A stretch of 10,973 nucleotides of DNA from VRUB01 sp046758085 (GCA_046758085.1 JBHHZP010000123.1:1-10973), one strand, 5' to 3'; positions 1-5,688 are shown, counted from the stretch's first letter. Program-made: numbers and translations. The notes: generated from the letters alone by a model not told the origin.

Positions 1-48
1 TGTGGGGTAACCATGCGGGGCGCAGAGTCCGGGGTGCCCTTTCTTTCG

Positions 49-74
49 GTTCCTTGGAGCCGCACCGTCCCTGG
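49..74. repeat. Copy 1 of a short dispersed intergenic sequence
   Basis: The stretch holds TTGGAGCCG (54-62) and, two bases on, CCGTCCCTGG (65-74). The same pair with one substitution and one base less between them is found at 6722-6741. Both copies lie outside genes. This suggests a dispersed intergenic repeat family, but two copies in one window cannot establish it. Confidence 0.35.
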
Positions 75-87
75 CGCGGCCCCTGAT

Positions 88-116
88 CGGGCGCACTGAA
101 GTGCGTCCGTTTGTTC
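88..116 (+). terminator. Possible intrinsic terminator of an upstream gene outside the window
   Basis: A 9-bp stem (88-96 with 101-109, one G-T wobble) closes a TGAA tetraloop and is followed by a T-rich run (TTTGTT, 110-115). This fits a rho-independent terminator for a plus-strand gene ending left of the window. No coding frame is convincing to its left, so the gene it would serve is not seen. It could equally be the first element of the hairpin series that fills 88-254. Confidence 0.4.
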
Positions 117-117
117 C

Positions 118-254
118 AGACAAAATTGTCTTTGGGGTTACATTAAAGAACCCGTGTACGGGGGCGGAACCCCGTTAGTAAACAATCGCCAGTAGGCGAC
201 TCACCCGCTGACCATATAAGGCCGTGCCTAGCGTGGATTTCTGCTCCACGCTAG
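118..254. repeat. Run of inverted repeats in the non-coding region before the glyoxalase gene
   Basis: Five inverted repeats follow one another: AGACAA/TTGTCT (118-131), GGGTT/AACCC (135-153), ACGGGG/CCCCGT (158-175), TCGCC/GGCGA around an AGTA loop (186-199), and a perfect 10-bp pair CTAGCGTGGA/TCCACGCTAG with a 7-base loop (228-254). The last lies 33 bases before the glyoxalase start and could sit in its 5' leader. The short stems alone are weak; their density and the 10-bp arm are what stand out. No known riboswitch core was recognised. Positions 1-87 hold no supported gene, only the repeat-like stretch at 49-74. Confidence 0.5.
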
Positions 255-287
255 AATGGCGCCCAAACACAAACCGCAGAGATCGCC

Positions 288-1079
288 ATGATTGTCGAAC
301 AAGTTTGGACGGCCAACACGTATCGTAATTTTAACTACCTGATCGTTTGTCCGGAAACAGGCGAGGCGCTTGCAATTGATCCACTGGATCACAAGAGATG
401 TCTCGCGGCTGCCAAGAAGCACGGGTGGGAGATCACCCAGATCTTGAACACGCACGAGCACGGCGATCACACTGGCGGTAACCGTGCCATGGTCGCGGCG
501 ACGGGCGCCAAGTTACTGGCACATGAGAATGCCGGGAGCCGAATTCCAGGAGTGGACCGCGGGCTCAAAGCCGGAGACGTTATCAAGGTAGGCAAGACCG
601 TGGAGCTCGAGGCGCTGGATACCCCTGGTCACACCATGAGTCATGTGTGTTTGCTCTCACATACCGACACACCGGCATTGTTTTGTGGTGATACCTTGTT
701 CAACGCCGGCGCCGGAAATTGCCATGGTGGCGGCCATCCGGAACATCTTTACCATACCTTCGCCAGCCAGTTGGCCAAGCTGCCGGATGAGACGCTGGTG
801 TATCCGGGCCACGATTACATCACCAACAACCTGAGTTTCACGCTCGACCGCGAGCCCGACAACAAGAAGGCTGCGGCCTTACTGCAGGATGTCCAGGATC
901 AAGACCCCAACCAGGCGCTGGTATCCACGCTCGGGCTCGAGAAGGAGATCAATACCTTTTTCCGCCTGCACAGCCCCACCGTAATTGCGCGGCTGCGCGA
1001 TGCGTTCCCGGACCTTCCCGACGACCCGGATCCCAAGACGGTGTTCCTCAAGCTGCGCGAGCTCCGCAACAGCTGGTAG
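288..1079 (+). CDS. gloB: Glyoxalase II-type hydroxyacylglutathione hydrolase (MBL fold)
   Basis: A 263-residue metallo-beta-lactamase-fold hydrolase. Family members hydrolyse S-D-lactoylglutathione to D-lactate and glutathione in the cytosol, the second step of methylglyoxal removal. The binuclear metal site is complete: THEHGDH at 55-61 (H56, H58, D60, H61), H115 in PGHTMSH, D135 in FCGDTLF and H175 in YPGHDY. The C-terminal part (about 185-263) matches the glyoxalase II substrate-binding extension and ends with an LRELRNSW tail, usual for the family. The stretch after FCGDTLF reads GAGNCHGGGHPEHLY, a longer loop than in E. coli GloB, so this may be a divergent subgroup. The ATG is preceded only by a weak GAGA-type ribosome site (about 279-282). 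No partner gene of the glyoxalase pathway is next to it. Confidence 0.88.
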   Translation: MIVEQVWTANTYRNFNYLIVCPETGEALAIDPLDHKRCLAAAKKHGWEITQILNTHEHGDHTGGNRAMVAATGAKLLAHENAGSRIPGVDRGLKAGDVIKVGKTVELEALDTPGHTMSHVCLLSHTDTPALFCGDTLFNAGAGNCHGGGHPEHLYHTFASQLAKLPDETLVYPGHDYITNNLSFTLDREPDNKKAAALLQDVQDQDPNQALVSTLGLEKEINTFFRLHSPTVIARLRDAFPDLPDDPDPKTVFLKLRELRNSW

Positions 1080-1104
1080 TCGCTCGCGTTGACCCCCCGT
1101 CCTG

Positions 1105-1114
1105 AGGCATGCCT
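1105..1114. repeat. AGGCATGCCT palindrome, copy 1
   Basis: A perfect 10-base palindrome sits 26 bases after the glyoxalase stop, preceded by CCGTCCT. Nearly the same arrangement (CCGTCCT, three bases, GGCATGCCTG) recurs at 5378-5396 in another intergenic gap. It could be a protein-binding site or part of a dispersed repeat; the sequence does not say which. Confidence 0.35.
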
Positions 1115-1193
1115 GTGTGCCCGCGTGCCTGTCGGGCAGAATTGGGGTGCACGACCCACAGCGGCACGACGTCCCGCAGTCGGACGGGGTCGG

Positions 1194-1207
1194 TTGATTT
1201 AGATTAA
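1194..1207 (+). promoter_or_regulatory. FNR/Anr-like box before the small membrane protein gene
   Basis: TTGAT-TTAG-ATTAA matches the FNR/Anr consensus TTGAT-N4-ATCAA at 9 of 10 defined positions. TTTGAT (1230-1235), a 4-of-6 match to a -10 element, lies 22 bases after the box, the spacing of class II FNR promoters. A competing reading without FNR is the sigma-70-like pair at 1213-1240. Either would drive the gene starting near 1319. Confidence 0.45.
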
Positions 1208-1212
1208 CAATA

Positions 1213-1240
1213 TTGGCTTTGGTTGGTGATTTGATATAGT
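1213..1240 (+). promoter_or_regulatory. Sigma-70-like promoter
   Basis: TTGGCT (1213-1218, 4 of 6) and TATAGT (1235-1240, 5 of 6) are separated by 16 bases in a locally AT-rich patch. Transcription would begin near 1247, leaving a leader of about 70 bases before the ATG at 1319. It overlaps the region an FNR-type activator at 1194-1207 would use. Confidence 0.45.
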
Positions 1241-1318
1241 GAGTTTTCTGTGGGTTCAGCGGTCTTTTCTTATGAAGGGCGCTTTGACTTGGAGGCTGGC
1301 AGTCTAAGAGTGAAGGTC

Positions 1319-1714
1319 ATGGTCGAGAGCAAGGGGCGATTGCCCGATCTAATCCCGGCTGTGGGGGCAGCAATCCTATGGGGCGCGTGGGCGCTCTATG
1401 CGAATTACGAGCGTAGCCTTTCGGCAGGTGCTGTAGCCGCACTCACGCAAGCTATCGTGGCTTTTTGTCTGACCTTCTACATTTCGTTGTCCGTTGCTTT
1501 CCTGTTCGATCGCTGCGGAAAGTCTGTATGGAAAGTAGTATGCCCGGTGGTCGGCACAGTGGGTGTCCAGGGCACGTTGTTGGTATTGATTCACTACTAT
1601 GCGAAGACGCCGGAGATTTTCAAGACGACCGCCCTCCCCATCGCACTCGCGACGTTGTACTGCAGCTATCTCACCTATTTACTCTTTCGGCGACAGGCCG
1701 CCGAGGGCACTTAA
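1319..1714 (+). CDS. Small four-helix membrane protein of unknown function
   Basis: I do not recognise this family. The product (131 residues from the ATG at 1319) has four hydrophobic stretches, about 11-29, 40-63, 73-93 and 104-123, joined by short loops, with a positively charged segment near 65-72 and a short RR-containing C-terminal tail. It is therefore probably an inner-membrane protein. The start is uncertain: the frame is open from a GTG at 1250, and a GTG at 1310 is also possible, with GGAGG at 1291-1295 about 14 bases before it. I chose 1319 because the residues before it look unlike a membrane-protein N-terminus and 1250 lies practically at the predicted transcription start. The FNR-like box and promoter upstream suggest expression under low oxygen. 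It stands alone, 157 bases before the aminotransferase. Confidence 0.65.
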   Translation: MVESKGRLPDLIPAVGAAILWGAWALYANYERSLSAGAVAALTQAIVAFCLTFYISLSVAFLFDRCGKSVWKVVCPVVGTVGVQGTLLVLIHYYAKTPEIFKTTALPIALATLYCSYLTYLLFRRQAAEGT

Positions 1715-1763
1715 CAGATATGATTATGTGGCCGCAGCCATTCGTGGATCTGGCATTGTTTAC

Positions 1764-1829
1764 AGGAGGTTTTTGAACGAGTTTTGCGGTGCGATGCGCG
1801 CAAGCAAGCATGGGTCCGATAATAACTAA
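1764..1829 (+). other. Orphan Shine-Dalgarno with possible 18-codon leader ORF
   Basis: AGGAGG (1764-1769) is the best ribosome-site match in this part of the window, yet it does not precede the aminotransferase start at 1872, which has none. Three bases later a TTG (1773) opens an 18-codon frame ending TAA at 1827-1829. The spacing is short and the peptide has no recognisable feature. It could be a leader peptide of the aminotransferase unit or pure chance. Confidence 0.2.
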
Positions 1830-1871
1830 AAGTCCATCTACTACTAACTACTAAATGCTTCCGACCATACC

Positions 1872-3260
1872 ATGAAAATCAGCGAACTGATTAATCGGCG
1901 GCGCAGCGAGAAATTCGCACTCCATGAGCACTACGTGAACCCTCAGATGGTCAGGATGCTCAAGACCATCGGGTTTGACCGCCACTATGTGCGGGCCGAG
2001 GGCCCATACCTTTTCGACGACAAAGGCGAGCGCTACTTGGACCTGCTGAGTGGCTTCGGTGTCTTCGCCTTGGGCCGCAATCACCCGAAGGTGATCCGGG
2101 TTCTGCAGGACGTACTCAGTGCCGAGCTGCCAAACCTGGTGCAGCTGGATGTCTCCGTACTCGCCGGCCTGCTCGCCGAGCGTCTGGTGGCCACCGTGCC
2201 CGACGGCCTGGAGCGCATCTTCTTTGCCAACTCCGGCACCGAGGCCGTGGAGGCGGCGATCAAGCTCAGCCGCTGCGCGACTCGCCGTTCGAAGATTCTT
2301 TACTGCGAGCGTGGCTATCACGGACTTACTATGGGCTCGCTCTCGGCGATGGGCGATCAACACTTTCGTGAAGGTTTCGGGCCGTTCGTCCCGGACTTCG
2401 AGCACGTCCCGTTCGGCGACCTGGCCGCGCTCGAGCACGCACTGGCCGCTAAGGATGTGGCAGCCTTCATCGTCGAGCCGATCCAGGGCCATGGGGTGTG
2501 GCTTCCCGATGATGGGTATCTGCCCGAAGTCGCGGCGCTGTGCCGCCGCCATGGCACACTGCTGATCGCCGATGAGATACAGACAGGGCTGGGGCGCACC
2601 GGCCGCTTCTGGGCGGTGGAGCATTGGCAGGTGGAGCCCGATCTGCTGTGCATGGCGAAAACGCTTTCCGGGGGGTTCGTGCCGGTGGGGGCGGTGGCCG
2701 GCCGCAAGTGGATCTTCGATAAGGTGTTCGATCGTATGGATCGAGCGGTGATTCACGGCTCGACCTTCGGCAAGAACAACCTGGCCATGGCCGCCGGGCT
2801 GGCCACGCTAGAGGTCATCGAAGAGGATCGCCTTGTAGAAAATGCGGCGCGCGTGGGTGGGCAAATCCTCGCCGACCTTGCGCCGCTCGTCGAGCAGCAC
2901 GAACTGCTGAAAGACGTACGCGGTCTTGGGATGATGATCGCGTTGGAAATTGGCGAACCCAAGAGCCCATCGCTCAAGGCGTCTTGGAAGATCCTGGAGG
3001 CAGCGAACAAGGGATTGTTTTGCCAGATGATCACCATCCCGCTGTTGACCCGCCATCGCATTCTGTCGCAGGTTGCCGGTCATGCCATGCACGTCGTGAA
3101 GTTCCTGCCACCGCTTACCTTAAACAACGACGACCGTCGATGGATCGTTAATGCCGTGAAAGAGGTCCTCACCGATGCGCATCGGGTACCGGGCTCGGTG
3201 TGGAATTTCGGCAAGACCCTGGCCCGCCAAGCCGTCCGGATGAAGGCCGGCACCGGTTGA
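1872..3260 (+). CDS. Class III PLP-dependent aminotransferase
   Basis: A 462-residue fold-type I aminotransferase of the acetylornithine/ornithine/putrescine class III family, which moves an amino group between an omega-amine or amino acid and a 2-oxo acid or aldehyde. Visible motifs are SGTEA at 121-125 (PLP phosphate cup), YHG at 149-151 (ring stacking), E202, D234-E235 in IADEIQTGLGRTG (D contacts the PLP nitrogen), the Schiff-base lysine K263 in MAKTLSGG, and STFG at 297-300. It carries a roughly 40-residue N-terminal lead and a 20-residue basic tail absent from ArgD, so it is not a plain arginine-pathway enzyme. The ATG gives a sensible N-terminus but has no clear ribosome site. The sulfotransferase starts 45 bases downstream in the same direction, so the two probably serve one pathway. 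The substrate cannot be read from the sequence. Confidence 0.9.
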   Translation: MKISELINRRRSEKFALHEHYVNPQMVRMLKTIGFDRHYVRAEGPYLFDDKGERYLDLLSGFGVFALGRNHPKVIRVLQDVLSAELPNLVQLDVSVLAGLLAERLVATVPDGLERIFFANSGTEAVEAAIKLSRCATRRSKILYCERGYHGLTMGSLSAMGDQHFREGFGPFVPDFEHVPFGDLAALEHALAAKDVAAFIVEPIQGHGVWLPDDGYLPEVAALCRRHGTLLIADEIQTGLGRTGRFWAVEHWQVEPDLLCMAKTLSGGFVPVGAVAGRKWIFDKVFDRMDRAVIHGSTFGKNNLAMAAGLATLEVIEEDRLVENAARVGGQILADLAPLVEQHELLKDVRGLGMMIALEIGEPKSPSLKASWKILEAANKGLFCQMITIPLLTRHRILSQVAGHAMHVVKFLPPLTLNNDDRRWIVNAVKEVLTDAHRVPGSVWNFGKTLARQAVRMKAGTG

Positions 3261-3305
3261 CTCGACGCGTTCCCGGGCGCTTAGCGACGTTCGCGATCGT
3301 CCAGC

Positions 3306-4415
3306 ATGTCTGATCGTCCCGGTCTATTCCATCCGCTGTGCGGAGCCAACCTCGCTACGCTCTTGCGGCTATTCGCGACGAACGGCGCGGTCGCGCCACG
3401 CCACCTTCCGCGGGCAGCCATTGCGTTCGCGGTCACGCTCGTGCGCTGGCCATTTACCACCGTGGAGCGGCTCATAGTGGAGATGACGCGACGTCGCCGC
3501 GCCCCGATGAAGGCACCCATCTTCATCGTTGGGCATTTGCGCAGTGGCACCACGCATCTGCATAACGTGCTAAGCCAGGCGGAGGATTTTGGCTACATAT
3601 CACCGCTTGCGGCGGCTTTGCCGTGGGATCTACTGGGCATAGTGCGGGCACTGGAACCGCTGCTCGCACGGGCCCTGCCGCCCGACCGCTACGTCGACCG
3701 CATTCCCGTCAAGCTGGATTCGCCGCAAGAGGACTCTATCGCGTTGGCGAACATGACGCCGCTGTCCTATTACCATGGCCTCTACTTTCCGCAGCGTTTC
3801 CGTCATCATTTCTATCGCGGCATGTTTTTTGACGGCTGCCGGCCCAGGGAAATAGCGCAGTGGCGGCGCCGGCATATCCAGTTCCTGGAAAAGGTGTCCC
3901 TCTATCAGGGCGGCAAGCGGCTGCTTATTAAGAATCCCGCCTACACGGGTCAAATCGCGAGACTCATCCAAATCTGGCCTGACGCCAGGTTTATCCACAT
4001 CTACCGCAATCCCTATGTCGTGTTTCCGTCGACACAGCACTTCTTCAACACGCTGTTGCACGAGCTTGCCCTGCAGAGCTATGACCAGGCACGCGTCGAC
4101 GAGGTCATTTTGCAGAGCTACCCGCGCTTGATGAACACGCTGCTGGCAGACGCCACAAACCTGCCTGCCTCCCGTTTCGTGGAGGTCCGTTTCGAAGACC
4201 TTGAGAACGACCCGCTCGGCGAGACCGAACGGATTTACCGCACCCTCGACCTTCCCGGGTTTGAGCAAGCGCGGCCTCGTTTCGAGACGTATCTGACCGG
4301 CGTTCGCGGCTATCGCAAAAACCGTTATCGATTCGATCCCGAGGCCATCCGGCTCGTGCAGATTCACTGGGCCGCTTTCATCGAGCGCTGGGGATACGGG
4401 CCGCCAGTGGAATGA
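3306..4415 (+). CDS. PAPS-dependent sulfotransferase family protein
   Basis: A 369-residue protein of the Sulfotransfer_3 type, which transfers sulfate from PAPS to a hydroxyl or amine. The 5'-phosphosulfate loop is seen at 75-88 (VGHLRSGTTHLHNV). The 3'-phosphate site lies in RFIHIYRNPYVVFPST (229-243), with R234 and S242 as likely contacts. Family landmarks QED (141-143), LIKNP (207-211), FVEVRFEDL (291-299) and a terminal RWGY (361-364) are all present, so it appears intact. A hydrophobic stretch near 36-50 could give membrane contact. It follows the aminotransferase by 45 bases without an intervening terminator, arguing for co-transcription. The acceptor may be an amino-alcohol, lipid or glycan made with that enzyme; this is inference. 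The start ATG has no good ribosome site. Confidence 0.85.
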   Translation: MSDRPGLFHPLCGANLATLLRLFATNGAVAPRHLPRAAIAFAVTLVRWPFTTVERLIVEMTRRRRAPMKAPIFIVGHLRSGTTHLHNVLSQAEDFGYISPLAAALPWDLLGIVRALEPLLARALPPDRYVDRIPVKLDSPQEDSIALANMTPLSYYHGLYFPQRFRHHFYRGMFFDGCRPREIAQWRRRHIQFLEKVSLYQGGKRLLIKNPAYTGQIARLIQIWPDARFIHIYRNPYVVFPSTQHFFNTLLHELALQSYDQARVDEVILQSYPRLMNTLLADATNLPASRFVEVRFEDLENDPLGETERIYRTLDLPGFEQARPRFETYLTGVRGYRKNRYRFDPEAIRLVQIHWAAFIERWGYGPPVE

Positions 4416-4447
4416 AAACCCCATGAGGCCCCAGCGCGCCACGACCC

Positions 4448-4472
4448 CATGGGCTTGACCCCGAAGCCCATG
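4448..4472. repeat. Perfect 9-bp inverted repeat after the sulfotransferase gene
   Basis: CATGGGCTT (4448-4456) and AAGCCCATG (4464-4472) pair around a 7-base loop, 33 bases after the sulfotransferase stop. It may end or stabilise the aminotransferase-sulfotransferase mRNA. There is no T run on either strand, so it is not a standard intrinsic terminator. It lies just outside the predicted 3' end of the minus-strand RNA. Confidence 0.5.
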
Positions 4473-4495
4473 CCTGACACGACCCGGTTTTGGGC

Positions 4496-4530
4496 AATAA
4501 GAAACCCTGCTCGCCGCCGGCGAGCAGGGT
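4496..4530 (-). terminator. Intrinsic terminator on the minus strand
   Basis: ACCCTGCTCGCC and its exact complement form a 12-bp GC-rich stem (4504-4515 with 4519-4530) around a 3-base loop. Read on the minus strand the stem is followed by TTCTTATT (4503-4496), six T in eight. On the plus strand it is followed by CCTGGC, so termination is directional. No minus-strand protein gene lies upstream, which supports a non-coding transcript. Confidence 0.6.
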
Positions 4531-4643
4531 CCTGGCACTGGTTGCACTCCTTCGGTGCCCCCAGTGCCTCGCTGGCAGTCTGCCGCCTCCGGCGGCATTT
4601 CGCGCACTAAGGCCTCGAGCTCATGCGCGTCTACCAGCGATGC
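4496..4643 (-). ncRNA. Candidate FNR-controlled structured small RNA
   Basis: No protein frame explains this stretch, but the minus strand reads as a complete small-RNA unit of about 148 bases. From the predicted start near 4643, TCGCTGG (4640-4634) pairs with CCAGCGA (4575-4569), enclosing two hairpins: CGCGCA/TGCGCG (4629-4624, 4606-4601) and a 7-bp stem with a GGA triloop (4597-4581). Then comes GGCACTGG/CCAGTGCC (4568-4561, 4541-4534) holding an inner GCAC/GTGC stem with loop CGAAGGA, an AGGA linker, and a terminator (4530-4496). A perfect FNR box with a class II-spaced -10 lies upstream. GGA in two loops and one linker recalls RNAs that sequester CsrA/RsmA; a base-pairing role like that of E. 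coli FnrS is the alternative. It does not match an RNA family I recognise. Confidence 0.55.
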
Positions 4644-4649
4644 GCGAAG

Positions 4650-4690
4650 CTTATCGACGAAGGTGGTCGCGTTTCATTGATCGTAATCAA
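4650..4690 (-). promoter_or_regulatory. Class II FNR-type promoter for the minus-strand RNA
   Basis: A perfect FNR box (4690-4677) and a -10-like GATAAG (4655-4650, 4 of 6) are separated by 21 bases. Class II FNR promoters have the box centred near -41.5, about 22 bases before the -10. Transcription would begin near 4643, three bases before the first paired base of the predicted RNA. The same box is symmetric, but no comparable -10 lies at that distance on the plus strand. Confidence 0.5.
4677..4690. promoter_or_regulatory. Perfect FNR/Anr box
   Basis: TTGAT-CGTA-ATCAA matches the FNR/Anr/Dnr consensus at all ten defined positions. FNR-type regulators bind it when oxygen is absent. The centre (4683.5) is 136 bases, close to thirteen helical turns, from the second box at 4813-4826. 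Confidence 0.75.
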
Positions 4691-4812
4691 GTTTTCGGCG
4701 AATGGGTTGGATTTCTGCTCTGCACAATAAGCGTTCCTTTATGCATGTGCCTTTAAACCTTCCGGTAGCGTAAGCTCTGCGCAGCGATGCTTAGGTGGGA
4801 GGTAGCGTTTTG

Positions 4813-4826
4813 TTGACCTGGATCAA
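4813..4826. promoter_or_regulatory. FNR/Anr box before the DUF3330-DUF5619 gene
   Basis: TTGAC-CTGG-ATCAA fits TTGAY-N4-RTCAA and is embedded in a longer symmetry (GTTGA to TCAAC). It is centred 67 bases before the ATG at 4887, so a start near -41.5 would fall at about 4861 and leave a leader of some 26 bases. A good -10 is not obvious there, which weakens the case for simple class II activation. Confidence 0.6.
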
Positions 4827-4886
4827 CGACTTTTACGCCGGTGAGCGCGAGAGTTTTTGCATGCGAATAGACCGGGCGGCTGAATC

Positions 4887-5309
4887 ATGGGCAAATGTGA
4901 AACTGCGGGCGGCGATGGGCTGGTTGCTCGTGGAGCTTGTCTCAGGGAAATCCCGAAATCGGTAGCGGAGGGCGAGGAGGGGCGCGACTACGTTTATTAT
5001 TTCTGCGGTGCCAAGTGCTACGAGAAGTGGCAGGCCCTGCCGGGTATTCGGGAAATCACGCTTACCGTTACCGGGCTGGACCTCGATTTCGAAACTGCCG
5101 AGAGATTGGCAAGGGCGGCGGCATACGAGTGTGCCGAAGAGGCTATGCTGATCGCTTGGTTTGACTGCCAGCGAGGCGAGGGGCACCCGGAAATCCCCGA
5201 ATGCCAGCACAAACCCGGCTGGCTGGCCTATGCTGAAAGCCACGACGGCAAGATCAGAATAGATATCAGTCAAGGAATGTACATATTCATGTTCTCCCCC
5301 GGGATGTGA
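4887..5309 (+). CDS. DUF3330-DUF5619 fusion protein
   Basis: A 140-residue protein in two parts. Residues 18-48 resemble the zinc-finger-like DUF3330 (CLREIPKS, then DYVYYFCGAKCYEKW with C40 and C44). Residues about 55-140 match DUF5619, the family of archaeal AF1514 (LDFETAERLA, LIAWFDCQ, GWLAYAES, YIFMF). Neither domain has a function I can name; the architecture suggests a small cytosolic metal or thiol protein. One oddity: the expected CxxC before LREIP is RGAC, with Arg15 (CGT, one base from the Cys codon TGT) where the first cysteine should be. C4 is the only other nearby cysteine. A TGA at 4881 fixes the start at this ATG; the ribosome site is weak. The FNR-type box upstream suggests anaerobic expression. 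Confidence 0.75.
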   Translation: MGKCETAGGDGLVARGACLREIPKSVAEGEEGRDYVYYFCGAKCYEKWQALPGIREITLTVTGLDLDFETAERLARAAAYECAEEAMLIAWFDCQRGEGHPEIPECQHKPGWLAYAESHDGKIRIDISQGMYIFMFSPGM

Positions 5310-5310
5310 T

Positions 5311-5332
5311 GCGAGGCGCGATTTCTCCTCGC
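5311..5332. repeat. Weak hairpin after the DUF3330-DUF5619 gene
   Basis: GCGAGG (5311-5316) and CCTCGC (5327-5332) can pair around a 10-base loop directly after the stop codon at 5307-5309. There is no T run, so it is at best a factor-dependent or poor terminator. Confidence 0.25.
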
Positions 5333-5377
5333 CCCCCCAAGCGACCGTTCGTGGTGTAACGCTTCTCCCCCGTAGAC

Positions 5378-5396
5378 CGTCCTACAGGCATGCCTG
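5378..5396. repeat. CAGGCATGCCTG palindrome, copy 2
   Basis: A perfect 12-base palindrome (5385-5396) is preceded by CCGTCCT (5378-5384), mirroring the arrangement at 1098-1116. It lies 22 bases before the small membrane-peptide start at 5419, a position where an operator could act. Confidence 0.35.
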
Positions 5397-5418
5397 GTGG
5401 AAATTGGACGTAGGAGAA

Positions 5419-5595
5419 ATGTGGGTTTCTGACCTATGGGGAGCGGAATGGTTCTGGCTGCTGCCGCTGGTCTGCCTGGGATTTATGCTCCTGTGTTTCT
5501 TTGGGCGGGGGCGGCGCGGGCGGCTGTGTTGCGGCCATATATCAAGTCGCGGTGAATATCGATCCGAAAGGCGTTCCCTGGAAAAACGGCGTTAA
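5419..5595 (+). CDS. Small single-span membrane peptide, hypothetical
   Basis: From the ATG at 5419 the product has 58 residues: a tryptophan-rich start (MWVSDLWGAEWFW), one hydrophobic span (about 10-28, LLPLVCLGFMLLCFF) and a strongly basic cysteine-containing tail. This predicts an inner-membrane anchor with a cytoplasmic basic tail. AGGAG (5412-5416) is present but only two bases before the ATG. A TTG at 5404 would add five residues with no better site. Small Trp-rich single-span proteins are frequent next to metal and redox genes, but I recognise no family here. The frame is short, so it may not be translated; the membrane-like composition is the main support. Confidence 0.45.
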   Translation: MWVSDLWGAEWFWLLPLVCLGFMLLCFFGRGRRGRLCCGHISSRGEYRSERRSLEKRR

Positions 5596-5619
5596 GCAAT
5601 CGGGCGCTTCGAAAAGGAT

Positions 5620-5638
5620 CTGACCTTTGTGCGGTCAG
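5620..5638. repeat. Short hairpin between the membrane peptide and the dithiol protein gene
   Basis: CTGACC (5620-5625) and GGTCAG (5633-5638) pair around a 7-base loop, 25 bases after the preceding stop. No T run follows. It may mark the end of the previous message or lie in the leader of the next gene. Confidence 0.3.
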
Positions 5639-5688
5639 GGTTCGTAGCCAAACTTTCGGATTCCTTGGTGGAGTTTAATCATCAGCAT

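Noticed and set aside
376..392. TTGATCC-ACT-GGATCA dyad inside the glyoxalase gene
   Set aside because: It looks like an FNR site but the spacing between half-sites is wrong, and it is coding sequence.
1851..2756. Long open frame on the minus strand opposite the aminotransferase
   Set aside because: It mirrors a strongly supported plus-strand enzyme with all catalytic motifs; the reverse product resembles nothing and is a GC-rich shadow.
4544..4559. Resemblance of GCACCGAAGGAGTGCAA (minus strand) to the glycine riboswitch core
   Set aside because: The other conserved parts (GGAGAG and CTCTCAGG arms) are missing, the stem closes as a simple hairpin, and no glycine-related gene follows.
3630..4607. 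325-codon minus-strand frame opposite the sulfotransferase
   Set aside because: It overlaps the intact sulfotransferase in antisense and would begin within the hairpins of the candidate RNA; no recognisable protein features.
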